Shown here: positions 21,496 through 33,000 of the stretch, piece by piece
How the letters are laid out: each line of letters opens with the position of its first letter
Numbering within the stretch: position 1 is the first letter of the stretch
Assembly: GCA_009746045.1 (NCBI GenBank)
Contig: RPFO01000213.1
Location: 730,564 to 790,563 of the forward strand
Origin: Mesostigma viride
Taxonomy: Eukaryota; Streptophyta; Mesostigmatophyceae; Mesostigmatales; Mesostigmataceae
Length of the DNA stretch: 60,000 nucleotides
Direction of reading: 5' to 3'
Position numbers and translations under genes: made by a program
The notes under the pieces: generated by a model
The model's input: only the letters and a program-made list of their open reading frames with translations
Databases searched by the model: none
Told to the model about the DNA's origin: nothing

Positions 21496-21869
21496 TAAAT
21501 GGCATTAGCGGAAGACAATAATGACTCTCCACAACTTGTGCACGGTATACAATGGCATCAGGCCATGCCTTGGCTGGACCCCAAGTCCAGACTTACCACC
21601 AGCTGGTAATGTTACGCTAGGTGGAACCTTGTATTATGGCAGGACCTTTAAGACATTGATGATGATACTGCCTTTTTTGAATACTCTGTGTTTTTCTGAT
21701 GTGAGCCAATGATGCTATGTGTTTTATCATGGTGGGCCGCACCTTGTCTTTTACACTTACACTTATGGTTCTCTGAATAAATTATTTTAATATCATATGT
21801 ATGTGCATAATAAATTGTTAGAGACTGTCTACATCAAATCCTGCATTTTGAGATCCATACCCAAGACGG

Positions 21870-22234
21870 TAACTAGTTATGGGTTTGGTTACTGGGCCAT
21901 AACCATGGCAGTAACCAGGCCTGTTTACGGGGCAATAACTAGTAGTGGTTACTGGCCTGGTTACGGGCCAGTAACCAGGCCCGTAACCTGCCCCAGTACA
22001 TAATACCGGACCAGTAACCATGGCAATAACCAGGACCGTTTACGGCGCCGTAACTAGTAATGGTTACTGGCCAGGTTACGGGCCCGTAACCAGGACAGTA
22101 GCCATGCCCGAGACTGGCCCGTAACCTATGCTGATGCCAAATACCGGACCCGTAACCATGCCAGTAACCATGCCCGTTTACGGGTCAGTTACTTGTACAG
22201 TACCAACCCGCGGTAACGCAACTAGTTACGCAAC
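21870..22234. repeat. Left GTTAC palindrome array plus 40-bp inverted repeat
   Basis: Repeats such as GGTTACTGG, GGTTACGGGCCAGTAACC, CCCGTAACC and CGTTTACGGG run through the block. The last 40 bases are the exact inverse of 27427-27466. Confidence 0.85.
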
Positions 22235-22899
22235 TAATCAAAAAAAATTAAATGACGTATTTATATGAAGGAAGTGTAGGGCTATCCAACGCCACCTTCC
22301 GTTGCGTAAAAGCTTATGTCTACAGAAAGATACGGGGTCAGGAAGAATCGCCATAGCCAGTTCCGCAAGTGGCACTCACCGATTTTGCGGTTCCGCAACG
22401 AGGGAGAAACGGGGAGAAACGCAACAAACATGGGGTACCCTCGATGTAGGGGCCAATAATGAACTGACGCGTTGCGGTTAAAAAGGATGCGGCGGAAGTC
22501 AGAAGTCTGAAATTCGATCCTCAGTTATTTACGTCTGGCTTCCTCGTATTTACGAAAGGTGCGTAAGGGCTGCCACCGGTACGTACAGCCGCCATGGAAT
22601 ATCGACGTGTTAAAATTTGGCATACACGCCAAAATTAATTTTGCCCGACAGGCTCATGAAATATAATGTGTTCGCTTGGACTGTTTATATGTACTGAAAG
22701 CATAGCATCATTGACGATGGCTTGTGCGAAATCCTCACATTAATATGTAAAGTACTAATCGTGGATCGGACGTGCATAACGTGCATGTACCAAAAAATTT
22801 GTGGGCGCGGTGTACGTATTTTTCACACTTGATCATCGTGAACCGGCGTGTACCCTCGTCCGGCGCACGCATTACATACTACATACACGTGTACGTACG

Positions 22900-22980
22900 A
22901 CAGGACAACAGCTATCTATCAATGATGATAGATAGCTGTTTGTCCTGTCGGTCATTGATAGATAGCTGTTGTCCTGTCGG
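22900..22980. repeat. Strong hairpin with a third repeated arm
   Basis: GACAGGACAACAGCTATC and following bases pair with a nearby inverse copy through about 23 bp with a 4-base loop (one extra T in the second arm). A third arm with the same TGATAGATAGCTG core follows directly. Confidence 0.85.
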
Positions 22981-23319
22981 AGATAGTACAACAATTACAA
23001 TACATTATCACTTGATCTTAGCTTGCAATTTATAAACATTAAATCATCATTTTTAAAAGGAACAAATATAATTGATCATCCACAAGTCCGCCTGTAAGTG
23101 GGTGCACACGGGTGTACACTACGGGTGTACACAGGTGTACACGCCGGGTGTATTATGTAGTAGAAACAGCCCGGTACATGCTCTACTACCAGTCTGCCAC
23201 ACGCTAAGTGTCGTTGGTAAAACTAGGCATTTCAGGCTATTTTTGGCATACCTGGGTCACCTTAACTGTTATATGGAAATAAACTAACACCCATTTCACC
23301 GGAAAGTGTCGTTGGTATG

Positions 23320-23520
23320 TAGCTAGTGGCGTGACCCACAACGTCGTTGTGGGTCACGCTCCACTTCGGTCTACTGCCACACGCCGTGTCGGCGCTTGGT
23401 ATCTACATCTATGTGGTGGCGTGACCCACAACGTCGTTGTGGGTCACGCTCCACTTCGGTCTATGTACTGCCATGCCACACGCTAAGTGTCGGCGCTTGG
23501 TATGTAAGCTTACTGTATTT
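23320..23520. repeat. Tandem pair of palindrome-bearing units
   Basis: Two units of about 90 bp share GGCGTGACCCACAACG, its inverse, CTCCACTTCGGTCTA, CTGCCACACGC and GTGTCGGCGCTTGGTAT. The palindrome in each is about 31 bases with a single central base. Confidence 0.85.
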
Positions 23521-23667
23521 AGTCATTTTAGTGGCGTGATCCACAACGAAGCCGATACATGTGTACCCTCATCTGACACTTATGTACTAATACCGTCTCT
23601 GACACATATGTAAGTACTAATAATGCCGTCTCCCAAGGTACGCAATCTACCGACTTGCGTGCTCAAG

Positions 23668-24056
23668 GGGCCGGTTTTCCCCCGGGTGCGCACTTATCAG
23701 AATCGCACGACCACACCGCGCGCAACCTGGAGTGTGCGTTTGAAAGAAAACAATGCCATTTCCAAAGGTGTAGGTACGCAATCTATCGACTTTACTAGGG
23801 AGTGCGTAACTAGGGAGTGCGCAAGGGGCCGGTTTCCCCCCGGGTGCGCACTTCTCAGAATCGCACAACCACACCGCGCGCAACCTGGAGTGTGCGTTTG
23901 AAAGAAAACAATGCCATTTCCAAAGGTGTAGGTACGCAATCTATCGACTTTACTAGGGAGTGCGTAACGAGGGAGTGCGCAAGGGGCCGGTTTCCCCCGG
24001 GTGCGCACTTCTCAGAATCGCACGACCACACCGTGCAACCTGAAGTGCGTGAATTG
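23668..24056. repeat. Tandem repeat, about 158-bp period, 2.5 copies
   Basis: Units start GGGGCCGGTTTTCCCC at about 23668, 23825 and 23983 and include GCACTTCTCAGAATCGCAC and AAAACAATGCCATTTCC. GGGAGTGCGTAAC is duplicated within a unit. Confidence 0.85.
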
Positions 24057-24069
24057 GCACCGTGCGCGT

Positions 24070-24865
24070 TTCGGAAATGCACGACTTAGCCATGGCGGCT
24101 TTGCACCCGTGCTTGCAATTTACTGTACGTTTGCGGACGAATTTCCCGGCCAAACTCAGGAAATAGAGCTTATACGTCCCAAATATGATTCGGATCAATT
24201 TTTAGCTCGCGGGGATGCGATTTACCACGTGCCGTCAGTGTTCTTGCTGGGAAAAACTGCGATCAGGCAGGTTCGACGGAATTGATTACTACAAGTGCTT
24301 TACGGCGCAACCCGGCGGGTGTCTAGGTTTATTTAATTACTTGTTATCATGCATCGTCGTTGAATATAGGCAGCGGCAGTAAAGATTTGACGATTTTGAC
24401 CACTCTGTCACATCACAGCTTGTGTGCCGCAAAGTGCCGCTTTTGCGGGCACTGCCTGGGCCAAGGTAACGTTAGCCATGCAAGGTATGGCTGGTTTATC
24501 GTTCCCCCATGGTTTCCTGACGTTTGTAAATGAATTTAATCTTGTGAGGCGTTGTCACTTTTCAGCCTTGATGATCTTTCTCGACCGTTGCCTGGCCCTC
24601 TCTAAAGCCCTCTTTTTTTACCATGCAAATGCCACACCATGGTGTGGTAGTGCATGTTTCTAACGCTAAATGCGTTGAATAACATTCATAGATGTTATTT
24701 ATTCTTTTGCTACGTTCATATTGCGTGATTGTTTGGCCATGGGCTGCTTCAAGGGTGCTTTCAAGCTTATACGGGTGATAGAAAATCTTGGTGACAAACC
24801 ATGGGCATAATGTGCCAGTCAGTATGCTGGCCATGTCATGTCAAAATAAACAGTTTAGCCAGGAG
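24070..24865 (+). pseudogene. Element-associated coding-like segment, copy A
   Basis: It is homologous to 43045-43900 on the other strand. Two protein blocks are alike between copies despite many base changes: one around FADEFPGQTQEIELI and DQFLARGDAIYHV (24120-24280), one around FAGTAWAKVT and FLDRCLALSK (24440-24620). The second block in another frame reads CRKCRFCGHCLGQ, a possible zinc ribbon, next to a potential GTAACG donor. No complete ORF is present, so these are probably exons of a decayed gene carried by two different elements. Family not recognised. Confidence 0.45.
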
Positions 24866-24898
24866 GAGGAGGATTATAAGATGCTGAGCTGGGCTTAC

Positions 24899-25112
24899 AA
24901 CTGTTTAGGGTTTAGGGTTGTGATGGTTGGATGGTTGGGGGCTGCAGCTAGCGTGCGTGGATAAATAGTGGTTGGATGGTGAGGATTTGCTGCCATGTGT
25001 GCATGGATGGTGGTGGGATGGTGGGGGGTTGCAGCCATGCATGCGTGGATGGTGGTGGGATGGTGGGGGGGTGCAGCCATGCGTGCATGGATGGTGGTTG
25101 CAACTGCCCATT
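24899..25112 (+). repeat. Minisatellite GATGGTGG..GCAGCCATGCATG, sense orientation
   Basis: About four to five units of roughly 45 bp (ATGGATGGTGGTGGGATGGT, GGGGTTGCAGCCATGC). It begins next to a TTTAGGGTTTAGGG telomere-type phrase at 24905. Confidence 0.85.
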
Positions 25113-25151
25113 GTTCATGATCCAGGAAATTTACGGCTAGACTATGCGAAG

Positions 25152-25605
25152 TTGAATTGAATTATTTAAATTGAATAGAATTGAATTGAACTGAACTGAC
25201 TTGAATTGAATTGAATTGAATTGAATTGAATTGAATTGAATTGAATTGAATTGAATTGAATTGAATTGAATTGAATTGAATTGAATTGAATTGAATTGAA
25301 TTGAATTGAATTGAATTGAATTGAATTGAATTGAATTGAATTGAATTGAATTGAATTGAATTGAATTGAATTGAATTGAATTGAATTGAATTGAATTGAA
25401 TTGAATTGAATTGAATTGAATTGAATTGTCAATTGAATTGTCAATTGAGTTGTCAATTGAATTGTCAATTGAGTTGTCAATTGAATTGTCAATTGAGTTG
25501 TCAATTGAATTGTCAATTGAATTGTCAATTGAATTGTCAATTGAATTGTCAATTGAATTGTCAATTGAATTGTCAATTGAATTGTCAATTGTCAATTGTC
25601 AATTG
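25152..25605. repeat. Pentanucleotide TTGAA tract grading into a 12-bp repeat
   Basis: 25201-25427 is almost pure TTGAA. It passes into ATTGTCAATTGA 12-mers (25427-25605), some with GAGTTG variants. Apparent ORFs are repeat artefacts. Confidence 0.95.
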
Positions 25606-25689
25606 AACTAAATTTCGTCTCATTTAATCAGTAAGCTTACTTTAATCCATTAATTATAATCCATGACTTAGAAGTATCAAGAAGTCCCT

Positions 25690-26290
25690 ACATCCCCACC
25701 ATCAAGGACTCCCTACACCCCCATCATCCAACTACCATCCACGCACGCATGGCTGCAACCCCCCACTATCAAACCATCATCCACGCACACATGGCTGCAG
25801 CCCACCACCATCAAACAACCATTAATGCATGCATGGCAGCATCCCCCCACCATCCAACCACCATCCACGCATGCATGGCTGCACCCCCCACCATCCAACC
25901 ACCATCCACGCACACATGGCTGCAACCCCCCATCTTCCAACCACCATCCACGCACACATGGCTGCAACCCCCCACCATCAAACCACCATCGGCACGCATG
26001 CATGGCAGCAAAACCTCACCATCCAACCACCATCCACGCATGCATGGCTGAACCCCCCACAATCCAACCACCATCCACGCACAACACATGGCTGCAACCC
26101 CCCACCATCCAACCATCATCCACGCACACATGGCTGCAGCCCACCACCATCAAACAACCATTAGTGCATGCATGGCAGCAATCCCTCGCCATCCAACCAC
26201 CATCCACACACGCATTGCTGCAGCCCCCCACCATTCAAGCACCATCCACGCACATACGCCATCACCTCCTACAGTAATGTCCAACCACCA
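25690..26290 (-). repeat. Minisatellite of 24.9 kb in inverted orientation
   Basis: About fourteen units of roughly 42-45 bp (CATGGCTGCAACCCCCCACC, ATCCAACCACCATCCACGCA), the inverse of the block at 24899-25112, on the other side of the TTGAA tract. Confidence 0.9.
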
Positions 26291-26299
26291 TCCACAAAG

Positions 26300-27426
26300 C
26301 ACGGGGCTTATGGATTACAAGGCATTCAGCACGCCTGAATGCATGTAAGGCATGGACCACAAAATTTGCAGATGGCATGCTGAGAAAAGTAAAATCTGAT
26401 TAAAATGTAGCAATGCCGTTAATAACAGCAATAACGCCTAGAAACTGACCAGTCTTTTGCACGCTTCTTGGAACAAGGACGCCGCCACCAGGCAGGTCAG
26501 GTCGGTTTCCTGACTACGCAATATAGACTCTCTAATACAAACTTTAAAAAATAAATGAAGCACGTGCAGCAAAATCAATGTCTTCCTGGCCAGTTCTCGA
26601 CAATCTTACAAGCACGCCACCGGAAACGTTAGTCAAAATAGCAAAAGCTGCGGGAAATTTGGCGAGGAAACAAAACGGCGAACAAAACGGTAAGAACATC
26701 CCGGAGATGACGCTAAAACCAAGCCATAACGGACTGTTCAAGCGCAAACAGATTGGTAGATGAGGTGCAGAAAAAGAGCCTTCCGCAGCAGGCCTGATTA
26801 CCTGCCTGGCACGCGAGGAAAGCGAGTTAACCATGGCAGGCTGGAATGCGCTTCGCGCAGGCCTGCTTACTTTACCTCCGAAGGAAACCGGAAATGGCCA
26901 CAAATCAAAGCTAATTCGCTTGATTCCTATTTCCTCACTTTAAACCCCTCCCTTCTGCGTCGTTCAATACCAGGAATCTTGGCTATCACTCTGGCAAGAA
27001 GCCAATCTAATATATTCATCGCGGCCAGATTTGCGAATCAGACCCCCTCGCAACCGTGGGTTAAAGAAGGGCAGCGGTCTTTCATACCTAATGCATATTT
27101 CGTCAACAAAACATCTTTTGGAGTATCTTTCATACAGCATCGATCTCCATAACTTTTTTGCATTTCGGCCGACAAATTAGGCAAGTTTTCATGGAACGCG
27201 CACCGCCATGGCCACCTTCGCACGTATACACTACACAGCCAGGCCCCTTTTACGTTCTGTACTTCTGTAGGTACATTACGTGTTGGGCCGGTGGTCAGCT
27301 CGTAACAAGTCTGTCAGTCTGTCTCGTGCGGAACTTCAAGTACGAAATTCGCCACCACTTTGGGCCGTATCGGTCCTTGGTAGTTACGCAACAAACATTC
27401 GATCGGTCGCCGTGGAAAGTACCATT
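26300..27426. other. Interior of the 6-kb element, no gene recognised
   Basis: Short frames occur (for example 26578-26763, plus strand, 61 codons starting MSSWPVLDNLTSTPP) but without a family signature or splice context. No repeats of note are seen. Confidence 0.5.
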
Positions 27427-27856
27427 GTTGCGTAACTAGTTGCGTTACCGCGGGTTGGTACTGTACAGGTTACGGGCCAGTTACCGGTCCCGTAACCAGG
27501 CCAGTAACCCATCCCGGTTATCAGAACTGGTCCCGTAACCATGCCGGTAACCCATCCCGGTTTTCAGAACTGATCCCGTAACCATGTCAGTTTACCGCCC
27601 GGTAACTTCTACTTGGGCCGTAACCATGCCCGTAACCCAGTAAGGTTACGGGCATGGTTACGGCTCCGGTAAAAGTTACCGCCCAGTAAACGTTCCGGTA
27701 ACTATTACCGCCCGGTAACCATTACCGGCCGGTATTTAGTCTGTCGCGTTTAAGGTTACCGGCCGGTAACCTGGCCGGTAACCTTAAACGTACATGGTTA
27801 CCGGCCGGTAACCGCCCCGGTAACCTCAACCGGGGCGTTTACGCCCCGTAAAATTA
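27427..27856. repeat. Right 40-bp inverted repeat plus GTTAC palindrome array
   Basis: 27427-27466 is the exact inverse of 22195-22234. Beyond it run palindromes such as GGTTACCGGCCGGTAACC (twice) and variants with GGGCAT or GGCCAG cores, denser in CCGG than the left array. Confidence 0.85.
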
Positions 27857-27866
27857 ACTTCTAGTG

Positions 27867-29619
27867 CCGCGGCTCTGCTGGCACTGCAGACCGCGGTGGC
27901 CGACATCAACCTCCAGTTGACCCTGGCCAAGTGCGCGGTGTACTCGCCCCAAGGTGATTGCTCCGGCTTTCCGCCCCAGCTCTTGGGCCGGGACGAGCGC
28001 CTCCATGGGTTGGATGTCCTCGGCGTTCCGGTTGGCGACCCCGCGTTTGTCATCGATGCTCTGCGGGCCGCCCTCGAGGCACGCACTGAGGTACTGCCCT
28101 TGATTGCGCGCCTTCATGATTCGCAGACCAAGGGTCTGCTTCTGTGGTTTTGCGCTCACCCTCGCGTCGTTCACTGGCTCCGGGGCGCTCTTCCGGCTCA
28201 GGTCCGGCTGGCTGCCGAGGGCCACGACGAACGCATCCAGTCGGCCTTGGCGCAGCTGGTCCCGGGCCCCGACCTCCCGCCACATGCTATTCGCATTGCC
28301 TCCCTGCCTGCACGGATGGGTGGCTGTGGTCTGACTCGTGCCGCCCGGCTGGCCCCAGCAGCATTTTTGGGCTCCGTCGCTCAGTCGTGGGCGGAAAGCT
28401 GCCGGCTCCTGCCCCTTTTGGCAACGGCAGCGCCTGACCTCCTGGACCCCAGCAACCCTTTGCCCTTCGTCACTGCCATCCAGGAGGCCTATTCTGAGAT
28501 CCAGCAGGCCTGTTCTCCCGTCCGTGCCGCTCAGGCGGTACAGCGCCACCTCCCTCGCGGCACTCCCTCGAGCGGTCGCCTCCGTTCAATCTCCCGCCGC
28601 ATTCCCTGCTCGCGTCATCGATAAACACCAGAAAACCTACGCGGGTATTCTGCACACGGCTGATTGGATTGCTCTTTTCGCGGACCTCAACGCCCAGGGA
28701 CGTGCGTGGCTGTTCTCGCTTTCCTTGCGGAGTGTGGGCTCGGCGTACCTTCGTGCTCTTCCCATGGCCCACCCATTCGCCTTGGCTCCCAGCCACTACT
28801 CGGTGGCGCTCCGGCACCAGCTATTTGCCCCGCAGCCTCTTGTTCCGGCCGGGCGGCCTTGTGGTAGCTGTGGGCAGCCGCTGGATCCCACGGGGACTCA
28901 CTACCTTGCCTGCATGGGGGGCCAACAGAATCAGAATTGGTATTTGTATTTGCACACTGTCCTCCTGACGGTGGTGCTCGCCATGATTCGGTCGGTTTTC
29001 CCCCACGCGAACATCCGGTCCGAGGATGCGGATGGCGCTGCCTTCTATTCCCCCAACCACCGGCCTGACATCGTGGTGCTGGACTTTGAGGGGGGTGGCC
29101 GGCATCTGCTTATCGACGTTTCGGTGGCGCGGCCCTTGGCTCTTAGCCACGTGGCTGGGACCTCCCTCACGGCAGGTTACACGGCGGACCGGGCGGAGCG
29201 GGCCAAGCTCCTGGCCTACGGCGACGTCGGGCACCATCGTGTGGTGCCCTTTGTCCTGGAGGAGTTTGGGGCCATGGGGCCCCTGACCTCCGCCTTCTTC
29301 AAGGAGTGTTGCCGGCTCCGGGAGGACCGGCTGGACCTGGAGGGCCAGCGGGCCCCATGGTCGGCGCGGACCTGGACGTCATATTGGCGTCAGCGCTTGT
29401 CGGTGGCGTTGACTCGGGCCATGGCTGACATCATGCTCCGCCGTACGCGGGCTGATTTTGCGGTGCAGCAGGGCTATTAGGTTCCTCCCGTTAGGAGTTT
29501 CCATTGGTCTTATCGTAGTATAGAGATTTGACATGGCTCTGTATAGAGGTTTATAGCTGGGCGTTTGCTTTGGTTTGAGTGATTTCACTCTGCTGTAAGT
29601 AATTATATTATTAATATAT
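27867..29619 (+). mobile_element. 5'-truncated LINE (RLE type), copy 1
   Basis: Nearly identical to 58429-60000 plus the 3' end seen in copy 3. It begins inside the reverse transcriptase, just after the YLDD motif, and covers thumb, CCHC (CGSCGQ..THYLAC) and restriction-like endonuclease (RPDIVVLD..LLIDVSV), with the stop at 29478-29480 and an AT-rich 3' end. A four-base insertion AGCG at 28571-28574, absent from the other copies, breaks the frame. No target duplication is found; the 5' side abuts the GTTAC array. It is a dead copy. Confidence 0.85.
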
Positions 29620-29760
29620 ATATTTTCTGATAACCATTTTATCAATGCTACTGTGTTATTTTTGTTATTCCCGCCATGCAGGTATCTGAGTGTCCTGGGA
29701 GAACTAATAAGAGAATGAGCCGCGAAGGTGAGGAAAACCTGAAATCTTTTCGTCCTTATT

Positions 29761-30019
29761 GGGGTCTCTCTGCAGCTAGACCATTTCTAACCACAAGCAA
29801 TAGCTTAAATTCAAGGGTCTCGCTGCAGCTAGACCCTCTTTATGGTTACTATAAAATTAATGAATCAGATGTCTGTGATTTATCAATCGCACGCCGCAAT
29901 GAAGGGTCTAGCTGCAGCGAGACCCCAATCTTGGTTGGGGTATGCTAAGTTCACCGCATCCGGTAATCTTTTCGTCTAACGGAAAAAGCCCCTCTAAGGG
30001 TCTAGCTGCAGCTAGACCC
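29761..30019. repeat. Four CTGCAG-centred 22-bp palindromes upstream of the transposase-like gene
   Basis: Copies lie at 29761-29782, 29815-29836, 29904-29925 and 29998-30019, pattern GGGTCT-(2 bases)-CTGCAG-(2 bases)-AGACCC. The last is a perfect palindrome of half-site GGGTCTAGCTG. Further copies lie in both introns of the adjacent gene. Likely protein-binding sites. Confidence 0.85.
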
Positions 30020-30033
30020 CAATCGTGGTAAAA

Positions 30034-33000
30034 ATGATACACTTTCGAACTTTGTCTGTAATTGTCGCTTTTCCCAACGATACTCGATTTTCATGGATTT
30101 CGTTATGCCGGTCGTCATGGCATGCAGCACGCGAACGGGTGGGAGTTTTCGCCCTTGCGTCCGGTCGTCCAGGATTCAGTGCAATTAAGTTAAACACCGG
30201 GACGAAGCAGCCAACTGGCGCAAAAAGGGTTTTCGGAGATGAGAACCAGAATCCAGCGCAGCCTGAAGCCAAGGAAGTCAAGCGGCCGGGAGAATACAAG
30301 AAAGCCAAGAGGGTTATTGGGGAATATTTCGCTGACAAGGCGTTTGAAGCGGCTCAGGCGATGACAAAACCCGAGGGGCGGGGGCCGGCATTCGAGCAGA
30401 TGATTGCTGGCTTTAACTCTAGGGCCGCTGAACTAGGTCACGGGCTGTATCATGAGGAGGCGAAAAAACTTTACAATCAGGATCGGATGGCAGAACTGAA
30501 CAGGTTCTGGGTGGCTCGGATTAACGGCTTTTTTGATGGTCTGACCAAAAGCGACCCAGACAGAGACGTCAGAATGGTGCTGATGTCCACGCTTTACTGT
30601 GGTGACGACTTGGAGAAGGAGTTTTCGGCCGCGGAGTTGGAGAAGCTGACGGGGACGGACGCCAAGAAGATTCGCGGAATTCGCGCGATTCGAAGGCAGC
30701 AGAAGCTGGACTACCTCAGACACGCGCAGGCTCGCCAGGGGCGCCCTTTGCCGCAATTCGTGATTGACGCGATAGTGGACGCGTGGATGCACGATGATGA
30801 GTCGCGCGCCTCCTCCCAGATGAAGGATGTCAAGCGCACTTACAGCAGGGAGGGTCATGGCAATCGCGGGGTGCTCGTCGCCGTTGAGGGAGCGCGCTAT
30901 TACATGACCTCCAAGGAGGACATGTACAATCACTTTCTCGAAAAGCACGCGTACTGGAACAAAAGGAGTGACCAGTATGATAAGGACGTGGGCATTCACG
31001 TGGGCTACACGACCTTCTGCAAATACGCGCCCGATTGCATCAAGGGCAAGTGGAAGGAGAGGAACCTGTGCGCGTGTGAGAAGCACGTCACCATGCAGTC
31101 GGCCATGGGGGCGTGGACCAAGCACTGCAATGCGAACCACGGCAAGAACTGCAAGTGTGGCGCGGAGTGTGCGGGATGCTCCAAGTACAGACTGCCGGAC
31201 GGTACTTGCGGAATGTGGAAAGCCATTCACTCGACGGACTGGATCAAGCACTTTCACTGCCCGGTGTCCGCCGAGACTGACGGCAGGGATAACGGGCTGC
31301 GTGAAGGGGGCGGAATGGGCGGGGGGATGGAAGAGGGGGAGGGGGAAGATGAATGGCGGGGACGGGACCTGGAAGACCTCGACATTTCTGAGAGGCTGGT
31401 GGAGGACGAAGATGGGGTGCCGAGGACGGAGAGGGTTCACCGCATACTGAAGATGGCGTGTGTGGAGGGGTTCTGTCCTGAGGAATCATGCGGCATCCAT
31501 AATAACTGGGTGCAGTGTGATCGGGACAAGAATTCCACGGAGATTCTGAATTGGTTCAAGTTCGAGATGGTGGAGCAGACTGTGACCCGAGGGGTGAGGG
31601 TGAGTAGATTTCGATTTCATTTCTCCGTTAAAATGTTGTTGACTTTTTGTTTTTGTGACCTATAGCTGCAGCGAGACCCTTTGTGAGTTGCAGTTATCTG
31701 ATCGAAATGCGATTTTATTGCAAATCGAAACTTTTTGCGGACCTTTGCGAAACAGGGCGAGACCGATGGCAGGGCGGCGAAGAAGGTGAAGCGGCCCGAG
31801 CAAGTCCAATGAGGTCCACCCCAGCTGAGCTGCGGGACGAGATTCTTAAGAGGTGGGACAAGTTCACCGTGCACTGCTTTACGGCCTGGTCGCAGGCGGA
31901 TACAATCAAGGATCGGGAGAAGAATCTGAGAGAGGGGGACGTGCTCGTGCACGGCGACTGGGCCGAGAACTACGAGAACAGCAACTACGTCCAACTGCAG
32001 TCGCAGTACTTCCACAAGCGCAGCCACATCCTGATGCCCATGATCGTGCGTTATCGGCTCAACGGCGAGCTGGAAAAGCGCGTCTTCTTTTTCCTGGGGG
32101 ATTCCAGTATCAAGCGGGGCGAGCGCGCACTCGTATACGCTCTTCGCAAGATTCTGGAAACCCTGCGGGTAGAAGTAGGGGTAGAGGTGCGAAACCTGTA
32201 CATGTGCTCGGACAACTGCGCGGTGCAGTTTAAGTCCAGGTACGTGATTAACCAGATTAACGGTCTGCTCATGGGGGATCCCGACCTGCAGGCCTTTGAG
32301 TTCCACTACATGGGGGAGCAGCATGGGAAGGGGGAGGTGGATGGTCAAGGAGCGAAGTGCAAGTGCGTCTTGAGGGAAATGCAGAGGATTCCCGAAAACC
32401 AGCACATACTTGAGACCCACCAGCTAGTCGCCTACTTGAACCAGAACTGGCAGGGCGGCAAGACATCGAGCAGGGAGTCGGCCCGCGCGCGGGCCGAGAA
32501 CGTCACTCGCCACTTCTTCCTTTTACCCCCGGTACGGAATTTTGTGTTATTTCAGGTTTTAAGACGTCAACTGCCGATGTTCTACAAAAATTCAAACCCA
32601 ATAAAGGTATCTCTGCAGAGAGACCCTATATACTGTCAATGGGTTGCTTTTCTTTTAGGTATGAAATTTCGCTTGTTCTATCGGTATGAAGGGGTCTCTC
32701 TGCAGCTATACCCTGTGTCGAATTTCGATCACTTGATATCTTGTCGTACGTTGTTATTATGATTCGAATGGGGTCTCTCTGCAGCTATACCCTGTGTCGA
32801 ATTTTGATGACTGTATGTCTTGTCGTTAATTTTTTTTTTGTAAGGGGTCTCTCTGCAGCTATACCCTGTTTTATTGATTTTTGGTCAATTTTGCTAACTT
32901 GAACGGTATTCTTTTTGTCCTAACTATTTGATGACAGGACGTCGAGTCCGGCCGACGCGCGGAGGTGGAGGAGGTGCCTGGCATCAAGCAGGCGCATTGG

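Larger units (their letters stand above)
22238..23667. other. Interior of the 6-kb element: hairpins and short repeats, no gene
   Basis: No protein-like frame. It holds the three-arm hairpin at 22900-22980, GGTGTACAC repeats at 23109-23150, two copies of a segment with the palindrome CGTGACCCACAACG-T-CGTTGTGGGTCACG (near 23330-23360 and 23418-23448), and several CTAAGTGTCG phrases. Confidence 0.7.
21870..27856. mobile_element. Candidate 6-kb TIR element with GTTAC palindrome arrays, no transposase seen
   Basis: A perfect 40-bp inverted repeat (22195-22234 and 27427-27466, starting GTACAGTACCAACCCGCGG on the left) is flanked outward by arrays of GTTAC...GTAAC palindromes (21870-22194 and 27467-27856). 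The interior is a collection of satellites, hairpins and one conserved coding-like segment (24070-24865). The exact outer ends and target duplication are not resolved; the right edge abuts a truncated LINE at 27867. Non-autonomous status is inferred from the absence of a transposase-like frame. Confidence 0.55.

Noticed and set aside
24904-24918. Telomere
   Set aside because: Only two TTTAGGG-type units are present, in the middle of the contig; at most an interstitial trace or chance.
25137-25606. Repetitive frames (NSID, QFNS, ELSI types)
   Set aside because: Translation of the TTGAA and 12-bp repeats.
27840-29640. Target duplication around LINE copy 1
   Set aside because: No shared sequence of useful length was found between the 5' and 3' flanks; the 5' side abuts the GTTAC array.
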